Assembly (NCBI GenBank): GCA_036501845.1 | Contig: DASXZO010000074.1 | Location: 1 to 21,877 of the forward strand | From: JBBREP01 sp036501845 | GTDB taxonomy: Bacteria; Actinomycetota; Acidimicrobiia; IMCC26256; PALSA-610 | Length of the DNA stretch: 21,877 bases | Direction: 5' to 3' | Shown here: positions 1 through 7,576 of the stretch, one piece after another | Layout: the number at the start of each line of letters is the position of its first letter | How positions within the stretch are numbered: position 1 is the stretch's first letter | The notes under the pieces: model-generated | Databases searched by the model: none | Told to the model about the DNA's origin: nothing | What the model saw: only the letters and a program-made list of their open reading frames with translations | Made by a program: the position numbers and the translations under genes

Positions 1-1106
1 AGGTCGCCGCCGCGCGCGGTGTCGACGAGGTCGATCAGGTCGTAGGCGATCTCGAGCTCGAGCGGCTCGACGCGCATGTCGTGTGCGATCTGTTCGGGTG
101 TGTCACCGCTCGGCTCGCTCCGCTGCACCGCGCGTGCGGCGGCCTCGTCCGCGGCGGCCTGGCGCTCGGCGTCGCTCGGGATGCGGCTCGCGAGGAAGAG
201 GAAGAACAGTCCGATCGCGAGGAACGGCAGCTTCGGCAGTCCGGGCACAATCGCGAGTGCCCCTACCGACGCGCCGGCGATCTGGAGCGTGCGCTTGTGG
301 CTCGTCAGCTGGTTGAGCAGGTCGGTACCGAGGTCGCTCTCGGTGGCGGCGCGGGTCACGATGAGACCGCTCGACAGTGAGATCAGCAGCGCCGGGATCT
401 GGGCGACGAGGCCGTCGCCGACGGTAAGCAGCGAGTATTGCTGGATCGCCTGCGACACGCTGAGGTGGTGCTGCACGACGCCGACGACGAAGCCGCCGAT
501 CAAGTTGATGAGCACGATCACGATGGCCGCGATGGCGTCGCCCTTGACGAACTTCGACGCACCGTCCATCGCGCCGTAGAAGTCGGCCTCGTCGGCGATC
601 TCCTTGCGGCGGCGCTTGGCCTCGACCTCGTCGATCGTGCCGGCGTTGAGATCGGCGTCGATGGCCATTTGCTTGCCGGGCATGGCGTCGAGGGTGAAAC
701 GCGCGGCGACTTCGGCCACGCGGCCGGCACCGTTCGTGATCACGATGAACTGGATCACGATCAAGATCAGGAAGATGACGAGCCCGACCACCACCGAGCC
801 GCCCACCACGAAGTGACCGAAGCTCTCGATCACCTTTCCCGCGTAACCGTGCAGCAGCACGAGGCGGGTCACTGACACGTTCAACGCGAGCCGGAAGAGC
901 GTGGCGATCAGGAGATACGAAGGGAAGATCGAGAAGTCGAGGACCCGCCGGGTCTGCATGCTCGCGAGCAGCGTGAGCACGGCCAGCCCGATGTTCATCA
1001 CGAGCAGCAGGTCGAGCACCGCCGTGGGCAACGGCACGACCATCATCGCGACGATGCCGATGATGGCGGCCGGGATCGCGATCTGTCCGACTCGGTTGGA
1101 AGTCAC
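1..1106 (-). CDS. flhA: Flagellar export gate protein FlhA (partial, N-terminal 368 residues)
   Basis: FlhA is the large inner-membrane subunit of the flagellar type III export gate; it couples proton flow to export and its cytoplasmic domain docks chaperone-substrate complexes. The gene runs off the left edge, so only the membrane domain and the start of the cytoplasmic linker are visible. My translation from the GTG at 1106 shows a series of hydrophobic segments. About residues 129-153 read GRVAEVAARFTLDAMPGKQM and onward, which is the FHIPEP family signature, followed by a basic loop (EAKRRRKEIADEADFYGAMDGASKFVKGD) typical of FlhA. The GTG start has a GGAG four bases upstream; the next in-frame ATG falls inside the first membrane helix. 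It follows flhB after 132 bases that hold a strong inverted repeat. The truncation is due to the window edge. Confidence 0.96.
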   Translation of the reverse strand, partial: MTSNRVGQIAIPAAIIGIVAMMVVPLPTAVLDLLLVMNIGLAVLTLLASMQTRRVLDFSIFPSYLLIATLFRLALNVSVTRLVLLHGYAGKVIESFGHFVVGGSVVVGLVIFLILIVIQFIVITNGAGRVAEVAARFTLDAMPGKQMAIDADLNAGTIDEVEAKRRRKEIADEADFYGAMDGASKFVKGDAIAAIVIVLINLIGGFVVGVVQHHLSVSQAIQQYSLLTVGDGLVAQIPALLISLSSGLIVTRAATESDLGTDLLNQLTSHKRTLQIAGASVGALAIVPGLPKLPFLAIGLFFLFLASRIPSDAERQAAADEAAARAVQRSEPSGDTPEQIAHDMRVEPLELEIAYDLIDLVDTARGGD

Positions 1107-1140
1107 TGGGCTCCGGAGTTCCCACCGGGCCGTCCGTGGC

Positions 1141-1174
1141 GGATCCACGTGCCCCATCCCAGGGCACGTGATCC
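1141..1174 (-). terminator. Inverted repeat in the flhB-flhA gap (hairpin, terminator-like or regulatory)
   Basis: The arms 1141-1154 and 1162-1174 are complementary over 13 pairs, with one bulged C and a 7-base loop. The core CACGTGCCC pairs with GGGCACGTG. No T-run follows on the minus strand, so it is not a classic intrinsic terminator. It sits in the only sizeable gap in the fliL-to-flhA stretch, 35 bases upstream of the flhA start. It could attenuate transcription, stabilise the upstream mRNA, or act as a protein-binding palindrome. The structure is directly visible; its function is inferred. Confidence 0.5.
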
Positions 1175-1238
1175 AATCGGCCCATCAGCCCCCGAGTTGA
1201 GCCCGCGGAGGGTGACCACGAAGGGTGGTGGCGAGCAC

Positions 1239-2333
1239 CTACACCTCCACCAACGAGCGGCCGAACTCGTGGTAGCCCTCGGCGCGGTTCTGGGCGCGCA
1301 GCGCGAAGATGAACGCGAGCAGGTGGGCCACGGCCTCGTAGAGCTCGAACGGGATGAGTGCGCCGACCGGGCAGGCCTTGTAGAGCGCGCGGGTGAGCGC
1401 GGGCTCGTGCACGATCGGCACCTGGTTGCGAGTTGCCTCGAGCCGGATGCGCGCCGCGAGATGGTCGGCCCCCTTGGCCACGAGCTCGGGCGCGCCGCGC
1501 GCCGCGTCGTACTTGAGCGCCACTGCAAAGTGCGTGGGGTTCACCACCACGACGTCGGCAGTGGCGACCATGCGGATCATGCGGTTGCGGCTGATCGCCT
1601 GTTGCCGGGAACGCACGGCCGAACGAAGGCGCGGGTCGCCTTCCTGCTGGCGCATCTCTTCCTTGACTTCGTGCCGCGTCATCATCAGGTCCTTGCGCAA
1701 CTTGCGGCGCTGCACCGTGTAGTCGATCGCGGCGATCACGAGACCGACCGCGGCGACGTCGCGCAGCAGCGTGAGCGCGTGTTGCGCGGTGGCTGACGTG
1801 ATCGCCGAAAGCGAGCCGCCCTGTGACGTGAGGCTGATGGCCACGGCGTGCACTGTGGGCCACGCCACTGCGCCGAGCACGGCGACCTTCACGATCGCCT
1901 TGGCCAGTTCCCACCACGCCATCGGGCTGAACATGCGCTTGAGGCCGCTCACAGGGCTCATGCGCTTCATGTCGAGCTTGAGCCGCTTCGCCGACGGCCG
2001 TCCCACCTGCGCGAGGTTCACCACGATGTTCAGCAACAGCATGCCCACCGCGATCGGGGCCACCACCGACACGGCGCTGAGCACGCCGTCGCCGAAGAAT
2101 CCGAGTGCTTTGCGCTCGTCGGGGTTGGCGATCTGCGCACCCATCTTGTGCAGCAGCCCGGGGAAGGTCGTCGCGCCCCGGTGAATCGTGGCCTGGAGCA
2201 GCATGGTGGTGACGATCAAGCCGATCCACATCGCGAGGTCGGGTGAGCGCGCCACCTGCCCCTTCTCGCGCGCCTCGCGCATGCGTTTCTGAGTGGGCTT
2301 CTCCGTCTTCTGTGAGCGGTCGCCTGCGGCCAT
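1239..2333 (-). CDS. flhB: Flagellar export switch protein FlhB
   Basis: FlhB is the substrate-specificity switch of the flagellar export gate; autocleavage in its cytoplasmic domain changes export from rod/hook proteins to filament proteins once FliK signals hook completion. The 364-residue length is normal. The N-terminus (EKPTQKRMREAREKGQVARS, residues 11-30) is the conserved basic FlhB leader, several hydrophobic segments lie between about 36 and 206, and the cytoplasmic domain carries the autocleavage motif N265-P266-T267-H268 in VVVNPTHFAVALKYD. The C-terminal helix region LIPFELYEAVAHLLAFIFAL is also family-typical. The ATG at 2333 lies 15 bases after the fliR stop. Nothing looks degraded, so the specificity switch is expected to work with the FliK encoded upstream. 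Confidence 0.98.
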   Translation of the reverse strand: MAAGDRSQKTEKPTQKRMREAREKGQVARSPDLAMWIGLIVTTMLLQATIHRGATTFPGLLHKMGAQIANPDERKALGFFGDGVLSAVSVVAPIAVGMLLLNIVVNLAQVGRPSAKRLKLDMKRMSPVSGLKRMFSPMAWWELAKAIVKVAVLGAVAWPTVHAVAISLTSQGGSLSAITSATAQHALTLLRDVAAVGLVIAAIDYTVQRRKLRKDLMMTRHEVKEEMRQQEGDPRLRSAVRSRQQAISRNRMIRMVATADVVVVNPTHFAVALKYDAARGAPELVAKGADHLAARIRLEATRNQVPIVHEPALTRALYKACPVGALIPFELYEAVAHLLAFIFALRAQNRAEGYHEFGRSLVEV

Positions 2334-2348
2334 GGTTCGTCGGCTTCG

Positions 2349-3101
2349 CTAGTGCCCGAGGAACGAGCGGATGCCGAGGTCGACCAGGTTCGACACGGCC
2401 GGCGACAGCAACGGAATCGCGAGCGCCACGACGAGCAGCGTCACACCGACGCGCACGGGGAAGGCGAGCGAGAACACGTTGAGCGACGGCGCGGCCCGCG
2501 CGACGAGTCCCATCGTGAGCTCGGCGAGGAACAGGCACGCCACCACGGGACCGGCGATTTCGAGTGCGGCCACGAACACTTGGCCCATGTTGAGCGTGAG
2601 GATCCGCGCGATCACGCTGGGTTGATACGCGTTCGCAGGGATTACGCGAAACGACTGGAAGAAGCCCTCGACGATCAGGAGGTGCGCGTTGGTGGCGAAG
2701 ATGAGCGTGACCGCGATGAGTTGGTAGAAGCGGCCGAAGATCGACGCAGTGTTGTCGCTGAGTGGGTCGTAGATCGCGGCGATCGAGAAGCCGGCAAACA
2801 CGTCGATGAGCGAGCCGGCGCTCTGCACCGCGCTCATCACCATCATCATGATCGTGCCCATCACGAGCCCGACGAGCGCCTGCGTGACGATCGCCGCGGC
2901 GAACGGCGCCACATCGAGCGAAAGCGACGCCGGCGGGATCTGGCTCACCGCAGCGAGTGAGAGCGCGGCGGCGAGCCCGGCCTTGACGCTGACCGGAATC
3001 GACTTGGTGTTGAACGGCGGCGCGATCACGATGAACACCGAGGCGCGCACGAGCGCCAGGATGAAGGCCGTGACGGCCGTGGCGTCGATCGGGATCGTCA
3101 T
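2349..3101 (-). CDS. fliR: Flagellar export gate protein FliR
   Basis: FliR is a polytopic membrane protein of the export gate core, forming the helical FliP5Q4R1 complex through which substrates cross the inner membrane. The 250 residues are almost all hydrophobic. Family-typical stretches include ALVRASVFIVIAPPFNTKSIPVSVKAGLA near the N-terminus, GSLIDVFAGFSIAAIYDPLSDNTASIFGRFYQLIAVTLIF in the middle, and a C-terminal region (ELTMGLVARAAPSLNVFSLAFPVRVGVTLLVV) matching the conserved FliR/SpaR end. The ATG start at 3101 lies 30 bases downstream of the fliQ stop. It is embedded in the fliOPQR-flhBA gate operon, which fits the usual order. Confidence 0.98.
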   Translation of the reverse strand: MTIPIDATAVTAFILALVRASVFIVIAPPFNTKSIPVSVKAGLAAALSLAAVSQIPPASLSLDVAPFAAAIVTQALVGLVMGTIMMMVMSAVQSAGSLIDVFAGFSIAAIYDPLSDNTASIFGRFYQLIAVTLIFATNAHLLIVEGFFQSFRVIPANAYQPSVIARILTLNMGQVFVAALEIAGPVVACLFLAELTMGLVARAAPSLNVFSLAFPVRVGVTLLVVALAIPLLSPAVSNLVDLGIRSFLGH

Positions 3102-3131
3102 GAGGCTTCGGCGTGCTTCCTGGCGCGCTCG

Positions 3132-3401
3132 TTAGCGGATCAGCGACGGCACCATGTCGAACAAGTTCTGGGTGAACGAGATCACTTGGCCGAGCATCCA
3201 GTTGCCGGTCAGCACGATCACGAGCGCGATGCCCACGAGCTTGGGCACGAACGTGAGCGTCTGCTCCTGGATCTGTGTCGCCGATTGGATGAGCCCGACC
3301 GCGAGCCCGATCAGCAACGACACGAGCAGCACCGGACCGGCGAGTTTCGTGGCGAGCAAGATCGACTGGATGGCGATCTGGGTGACGTTTGTGTCGGTCA
3401 A
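3132..3401 (-). CDS. fliQ: Flagellar export gate protein FliQ (TTG start)
   Basis: FliQ is a small two-helix membrane protein of the export gate core. The 89-residue product (LTDTNVTQIAIQSILLATKL... to ...FTQNLFDMVPSLIR) has the normal family length, with two long hydrophobic helices (about 13-38 and 54-76) around the conserved IQSATQIQEQTLTFVPKLVGI loop. I chose the TTG at 3401 because an AGGAG lies five bases upstream and because translation from it begins exactly where FliQ proteins begin. An upstream start in the same open frame would read through fliP in the wrong frame. The gap to the fliP stop is 20 bases. Confidence 0.95.
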   Translation of the reverse strand: MTDTNVTQIAIQSILLATKLAGPVLLVSLLIGLAVGLIQSATQIQEQTLTFVPKLVGIALVIVLTGNWMLGQVISFTQNLFDMVPSLIR

Positions 3402-3421
3402 CGGAACTCCTGTTGGCGTAG

Positions 3422-4321
3422 CTAATGGAAGCTCGTAATGAGCGATTTCACGATGAGTGCCCAGCCGTCGACCATCACGAAGAGCAACAACTTGAACGGC
3501 AACGACACGAGCACTGGTGGGAGCATGAACATGCCCATCGACATCAGCGTCGAGCTGACGACGAGGTCGATGATCAAGAACGGCACGAACACCACGAAGC
3601 CGATGATGAAGGCGGTCTTGATCTCCGACAGCACGAATGCCGGCACGAGCGCGGCGAGGCTTACATCCTCGCGGGTCTTCGGCGGCTTGGCGTTGCTCGC
3701 CTTGATGAACATGTTGAGCTCGTCGGTGCGAGTCTCCTTCAGCATGAAGTCCTTGAGCGGCTTCTGCGCGGAGTCCCACGCCTGGCTGAAGTTCTTGTCG
3801 CCCTTGAGCAGCGGCTGCAGGCCCTGGTCGTTCACCTTCGACAGCGTGGGCGCCATGATGAACAGCGAGAGGAACAGCGACAGTCCCACCACTACCTGGT
3901 TCGGTGGGATCGTCTGCAGTCCGAGCGCGTTGCGCGTGAGTGAGAGCACGATCACGATGCGGGTGAAGCTCGTGACCATCATGAGCAAGGCGGGCGCGAT
4001 CGCCAGCACCGTGAGCAGCAGGATGATCAGGACACTCTGACCGGGTGCCTTTTTCGCCTGCTCGGCGGGGTTCGTGGTGCCGTCGAGGTTCGGCACGTCG
4101 ATCGTGATCGATGCCTTGTTCGGATCGGTCGTGGCCGTGGTGGAGCCGGTCGGTGTAGGGATCGACGGCGCGGTGATCGTGGGCGTGGTGATCTGCGTGG
4201 GCGCAGCCGACGCGCTCGAAGCCCCGGCGATGAGCGCGAAGAGCACCACTACGGCCGCGACAAAGGCTGGCAGCAGCGCTTCGATCGCGCGCTCAATGCG
4301 CCCGTGTCCTCGCCCTCGCAT
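3422..4321 (-). CDS. fliP: Flagellar export gate protein FliP with extended N-terminus
   Basis: FliP is the main pore-forming subunit of the flagellar export gate. The core is well conserved: TSFTRIVIVLSLTRNALGLQ (118-137) and IPPNQVVVGLSLFLSLFIMAP (138-158), then the C-terminal FVPFLIIDLVVSSTLMSMGMFMLPPVLVSLPFKLLLFVMVDGW (about 245-287). The protein is 299 residues against about 245-255 in many FliPs. The extra length is a signal peptide (residues 1-39, ending in an ASA-like cleavage site) plus a Thr/Pro-rich linker of about 50 residues before the first core helix. The ATG at 4321 has a GGAG seven bases upstream. A further upstream start at 4378 would overlap fliO and has no better support. 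It is part of the fliOPQR run. Confidence 0.97.
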   Translation of the reverse strand: MRGRGHGRIERAIEALLPAFVAAVVVLFALIAGASSASAAPTQITTPTITAPSIPTPTGSTTATTDPNKASITIDVPNLDGTTNPAEQAKKAPGQSVLIILLLTVLAIAPALLMMVTSFTRIVIVLSLTRNALGLQTIPPNQVVVGLSLFLSLFIMAPTLSKVNDQGLQPLLKGDKNFSQAWDSAQKPLKDFMLKETRTDELNMFIKASNAKPPKTREDVSLAALVPAFVLSEIKTAFIIGFVVFVPFLIIDLVVSSTLMSMGMFMLPPVLVSLPFKLLLFVMVDGWALIVKSLITSFH

Positions 4322-4355
4322 GCTGGATCTCCGCCCGGAAGGAATCGCGTCGGCG

Positions 4356-4790
4356 TCAGTGCCGCACAGTGCGGTCACGGAACGCTTCGAGCGCGGTCTT
4401 CCATGACGGACCGGTACCAGCTGTGCCGGTGCCGGGGATCCCAGTCCATTGGGTCCCGCCGTCCAGTTCCATTGCGTTCCCGGCCTCGAGAGCCGTGACC
4501 GTGTCGGGGTCGGCCTCGGTGAGCATCGAGATGCGCTGTTCGGTGATGCCGATCACGATCGTCTTGCCGCCGGCTCGCACCACCGCGAGCTGCGCGGTAC
4601 GGCCGAGCCCTTTGCGTGCGAGTACGTCGATGTTCCACGTGCCGCCCGCCTTCGCCCGGCCGCGGCCACCGTTGCCCACCACGATGCCGCGCTTGCGCAT
4701 CACCGATGCGATCAGGAACATCAGCCCGATCACCACACCGAGCGACAAGACGAGTCGCGCGAGCAGCGCCAGCATGGACGAGTCGGGCAT
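4356..4790 (-). CDS. fliO: Flagellar biosynthesis protein FliO
   Basis: FliO is a bitopic membrane protein that helps assemble FliP rings in the export gate. The 144 residues show one N-terminal transmembrane helix (about 7-30, LALLARLVLSLGVVIGLMFLIASV), a basic stretch just inside (MRKRGIVVGNGGRGRAK), and a small cytoplasmic domain with the FliO pattern: a beta-rich core (WNIDVLARKGLGRTAQLAVVRAGGKTIVIGITEQRISMLTE). The C-terminal part is Gly/Thr-rich and probably disordered. It starts 13 bases after fliN and ends 34 bases before fliP. FliO is the least conserved gate gene, so the identity rests on the core pattern and on its position directly before fliP. Confidence 0.93.
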   Translation of the reverse strand: MPDSSMLALLARLVLSLGVVIGLMFLIASVMRKRGIVVGNGGRGRAKAGGTWNIDVLARKGLGRTAQLAVVRAGGKTIVIGITEQRISMLTEADPDTVTALEAGNAMELDGGTQWTGIPGTGTAGTGPSWKTALEAFRDRTVRH

Positions 4791-4803
4791 TACAGCGCTT
4801 GCC

Positions 4804-5691
4804 TCAGGCCGCGTTCGCGGCGGTGGTGGGGTTGGTTGCGGTCTGCACGCCCACGATCTCGGCGATCCGGATACCGAACTCTTCGTCGATCACGACTACT
4901 TCGCCGCGAGCGATCAAGGTGCCGTTCACGAGCACGTCGATCGGGCTCCCCGCGGTCCGGTCGAGCTCGATCACCGAGCCCGGCGTGAGCGCGAGCAGGT
5001 CGCGCACGGTCATGCGCCGGCGCCCGAGCTCGGCGGTCACGCCCATCTCGACGTCGTGCAGCAGTGAGAGCGAGCGCGGGTCGGTGCTGCCCGCGCCGCC
5101 GTCGCCGAGCTGTTGGAACTGGTGCACGCTCACGTGGGGCGCACCACCAGCCGTCGGCGCGGCCTGCGGTGCCGCGGTCGTGGCGACTTGTGCCTCGTTC
5201 GCACTGCTGTCGCCAGCCGCCGAAGCCGTAGCCGCGCCCGCGCTCACCACGAACGCGCCGAGGCGCTGGTCGCCGTCGAGCAGCGAATACACCGCATGCT
5301 CGCGATCGGCGAAGGCGCTCTCAGTGAGCAGTTCGTCGAGCGAGACATCATGGGGCGCCGCGAGCTGGACCGCGTCGATCTCTTGGAGCGTGGCGATCGC
5401 GGTGTCGAACGCCGGCGCCAGTGCGGTGACGAGCTGGCCGTCGCCCGCGGCGCCTTCGAGGCGCGTGGCGAGCACTTCGGCGAGCGCGATGTACACACCA
5501 CCGGCCGCGCCCTGCGTGAACGCGCTGCGCACCACCCGCGCCGGAGGCGCGGGCAACACGTCGGCCGTCGGGGCTTCGAGCCGGGGCCGGCCGACGCCGA
5601 GGATCAGATCGCCGCCGATGGCGTTCTCGATCGCGGCCGCAACCGCCATCGCGACGCGATTGTCGGCGGTGATGTCGTTGATGATGCTCAT
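4804..5691 (-). CDS. fliN: Flagellar motor switch protein FliN, FliY-like with long N-terminal region
   Basis: FliN forms the lower C-ring with FliM and takes part in torque-direction switching and in docking FliH. The last 75 residues or so (about 209-283) are a clear SpoA/FliN domain: LLHDVEMGVTAELGRRRMTVRDLLALTPGSVIELDRTAGSPIDVLVNGTLIARGEVVVIDEEFGIRIAEI. The 295-residue protein is about twice the length of a minimal FliN. Residues 1-150 form a separate, partly helical region ending in an Ala/Gly-rich linker (150-200). This is the layout of FliY, where the N-terminal part is a CheC-like phosphatase, but I cannot see the CheC catalytic E-x2-N pattern clearly, so it may be a degenerate or different domain. 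The ATG at 5691 overlaps the fliM stop (ATGA), indicating translational coupling. Confidence 0.94.
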   Translation of the reverse strand: MSIINDITADNRVAMAVAAAIENAIGGDLILGVGRPRLEAPTADVLPAPPARVVRSAFTQGAAGGVYIALAEVLATRLEGAAGDGQLVTALAPAFDTAIATLQEIDAVQLAAPHDVSLDELLTESAFADREHAVYSLLDGDQRLGAFVVSAGAATASAAGDSSANEAQVATTAAPQAAPTAGGAPHVSVHQFQQLGDGGAGSTDPRSLSLLHDVEMGVTAELGRRRMTVRDLLALTPGSVIELDRTAGSPIDVLVNGTLIARGEVVVIDEEFGIRIAEIVGVQTATNPTTAANAA

Positions 5692-6602
5692 CGCACCCTT
5701 TCGGTGTGATTGCCGACGATGAGGCACGCGAGCCGCTTGGATCGACGGCCGGTGACCGCGTGGTAACAGGGGATGCCATCGACCTCGACCGTCAACGGTT
5801 CGTCGATGGAATGCTCGAGCGGAACGATGTCGCCGACGCGCAGGCCTACGACGTCGCTCGACGTGAGCGATACCGAGTCGAACACCACCGCGACGTCGAC
5901 AGGAACCCGCTCGACCGCGGCTGCCAATGTGCGCATCCACTGTTCCGTGTGCAGCTGCGCGCGATCGCTGAACAGCTGCTGGCTCGAGATCGCCTCGAGC
6001 ACGGGCTGCAACATGTTCTGCGGGATGCAGATCGTCGCGCTGCCGCGCTTCTCGCCGATACGAATCTCGAACGATGCCGAAAGCACCATGTCGGATGGCG
6101 CCGTGATCTGCGCGAACTGCGGATTGAACTCGTATTGGATGATCTCGGCTTCGACCTTCATGACCGACTCGTACGCGTACTCGAGCTCGCGCAAGGCCCG
6201 GTCGACGAGCGAGCGGGCGAGGTTCGCCTCGATCTCGGTGAGCGCGCGCTCGGGGCTGGAGGCCTCGCCGTTCCCGCCGAGGAGCCGGTCGACCGCGGCG
6301 AACGCGATCGGCAGCGGGAACTGGAACAACGCCGCGCCCGGGAGAGGGTGCAGCGACATGATCACGAGGAACGACGGGTTCGGGAGCGCGCGGACGTACT
6401 CGTCGTACGTGAGTTGCTCCACCGATGTGAGCGACACCTGGCCGATCGCGCGCAGGGTCGTCGCGAGCACGGTGGAGAAATGGCGCGCGAACGTCTCGTG
6501 CACGATCTGCAAGGCGCGCATGTGGTCGCGGCTGAACTTGCTCGGTCGACGGAAGTCGAACGGCACCGCCACGCCTTTGCCCACGCTGCCTCGGGTCGCC
6601 AC
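5688..6602 (-). CDS. fliM: Flagellar motor switch protein FliM lacking the N-terminal CheY-binding peptide
   Basis: FliM forms the C-ring wall, contacts FliG and FliN, and normally receives CheY-P through an N-terminal LSQxEIDALL peptide. Residues 15-51 (FDFRRPSKFSRDHMRALQIVHETFARHFSTVLATTLR) are a textbook FliM start of the middle domain, the FliG-contact GGNG motif is at 109-112, and the C-terminal SpoA domain spans about 225-298. The 304-residue protein begins only about 15 residues before the FDFRRP motif. The frame upstream to the fliL stop contains no ATG, GTG or TTG and encodes no EIDALL-like sequence, so the switch peptide is truly absent here. The GTG at 6602 has only a weak GGA upstream; GTGs at codons 7, 11 and 13 are alternatives. 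Confidence 0.96.
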   Translation of the reverse strand: MATRGSVGKGVAVPFDFRRPSKFSRDHMRALQIVHETFARHFSTVLATTLRAIGQVSLTSVEQLTYDEYVRALPNPSFLVIMSLHPLPGAALFQFPLPIAFAAVDRLLGGNGEASSPERALTEIEANLARSLVDRALRELEYAYESVMKVEAEIIQYEFNPQFAQITAPSDMVLSASFEIRIGEKRGSATICIPQNMLQPVLEAISSQQLFSDRAQLHTEQWMRTLAAAVERVPVDVAVVFDSVSLTSSDVVGLRVGDIVPLEHSIDEPLTVEVDGIPCYHAVTGRRSKRLACLIVGNHTERVR

Positions 6603-6671
6603 GGCAGTCCGATCGGCGCCGTTGGGCTCGAGTTGAGACTCCGGGTGGGTCTCGCGGCCTAGATCACCGCA

Positions 6672-7250
6672 TCACGACGCTTGCATCACGAATTCGGTGA
6701 AGTACACCGACAGGATCTTGGCGTTGTAGGCCATGCAGACGTCGAAGCTGAGTTGCTGCTGCACCTTGTTGCGCGCGCCGGGTGGCGCGAGCCCAGCCAT
6801 CGTGTGCTTCGCGAGCTCGCGGAGCGTGATATCGGTGGCCTTGTCGCCGAGTCCGTCGGTTTTGGCGACCGTCGGGTCGATGCCTGCGGCGAGCTCGAGC
6901 GCGATACCCACCTTCAAGTATGCGCCGTCGGCGAGGTCGATGGTGACCGAATCGTCGTTCGGCGCCAACACCTTGCTCGTGTCGAGCGCCTCGGTGGTGG
7001 GCGGCGCGACCTTGCTGTCGATGAGCTTGAGCCCGTTCGCAGCCGCGCACGTGTCGTGCAGCGTCACCTGCACAGCCTTGGCCTGCGCGGCCACCTCGGC
7101 CGGGGTGAGCGGCTTGGGTTTGAGCACGGTCATCTTCGCCGCGACGAGTGCGATCAGCACGACGGCGATGATCGAGATGAGCTTTTTCTTGCTCTTCTTC
7201 TCGGGCTCGTCGGGGGTCTCGGTCTCGGTGTCGGCGCCATCCTTGGCCAT
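6672..7250 (-). CDS. fliL: Flagellar basal body-associated protein FliL
   Basis: FliL is a single-pass membrane protein that surrounds the stator and supports torque. The 192-residue product has a charged cytoplasmic N-terminus (1-22), one transmembrane helix (about 23-42, LISIIAVVLIALVAAKMTVL) and an extracytoplasmic domain of the stomatin-like FliL type. It ends with the family-typical pattern: an amphipathic DITLRELAKHTM, then ARNKVQQQLSFDVCMAYNAKILSVYFTEFVMQ. It starts six bases after flbD and is followed by fliM after 69 bases. In many relatives motA and motB sit between flbD and fliL; they are missing here. Two cysteines (about residues 68 and 171) could form a disulphide outside the cell. 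Confidence 0.95.
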   Translation of the reverse strand: MAKDGADTETETPDEPEKKSKKKLISIIAVVLIALVAAKMTVLKPKPLTPAEVAAQAKAVQVTLHDTCAAANGLKLIDSKVAPPTTEALDTSKVLAPNDDSVTIDLADGAYLKVGIALELAAGIDPTVAKTDGLGDKATDITLRELAKHTMAGLAPPGARNKVQQQLSFDVCMAYNAKILSVYFTEFVMQAS

Positions 7251-7256
7251 TGCCGA

Positions 7257-7520
7257 TTACTCCTCGATGTGGAGGTCGGGGACCACTCGCAACATGGGAG
7301 CAGGCTCGCCGGCTGCCGCGCGATCGAGCGCGTGAGCGAGCGAGATGACGGCGGCCTTGGCCTCGCGCACACGGTGCACGACTTCCTCGACGCGTTCGCG
7401 CACGACGAAGAGCGTGCCGTCGACGAGAGTGATGGTCGTGTCGGGCGTGGCCTCGACGCGCTCGATGAGGTCGGGGTTCAGAGCGAAGATCCCGCCGTTC
7501 AATCGAGTTACCGTGATCAT
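7257..7520 (-). CDS. flbD: FlbD family protein
   Basis: This is a small cytoplasmic protein of the FlbD/SwrD family, found next to flgE and motA/fliL in many monoderm and spirochaete flagellar clusters; in Bacillus the homologue raises motor torque. The 87 residues open with the conserved MITVTRLNGGIFALNPDLIERVEATPDTTITLVDGTLFVVRE. The tail (about 50-87) is longer than the usual 60-70 residues and is helical then Pro-containing. It starts with ATG 212 bases after flgE, downstream of a hairpin and a possible sigma-28-like promoter, and ends six bases before fliL, so it is probably the first gene of the left transcription unit. Identity is clear; biochemical function is only known by analogy. 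Confidence 0.92.
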   Translation of the reverse strand: MITVTRLNGGIFALNPDLIERVEATPDTTITLVDGTLFVVRERVEEVVHRVREAKAAVISLAHALDRAAAGEPAPMLRVVPDLHIEE

Positions 7521-7576
7521 GTTCCGTCCCTGGTGTCGGGGGGCGACGAGCCTCCATGCGCGCCGCTCCGGTTGCG

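Noticed and set aside
103..2538. Very long minus-strand open frame (811 codons) rich in Arg, Ala, His and Gly
   Set aside because: It overlaps flhA, flhB and fliR in a different frame and has the Arg/His-rich composition of a shadow frame in high-GC DNA; the three real proteins match known families.
4322..4378. Upstream start at 4378 for fliP
   Set aside because: It would overlap fliO and place 19 non-hydrophobic residues before the signal peptide; the ATG at 4321 has a good GGAG.
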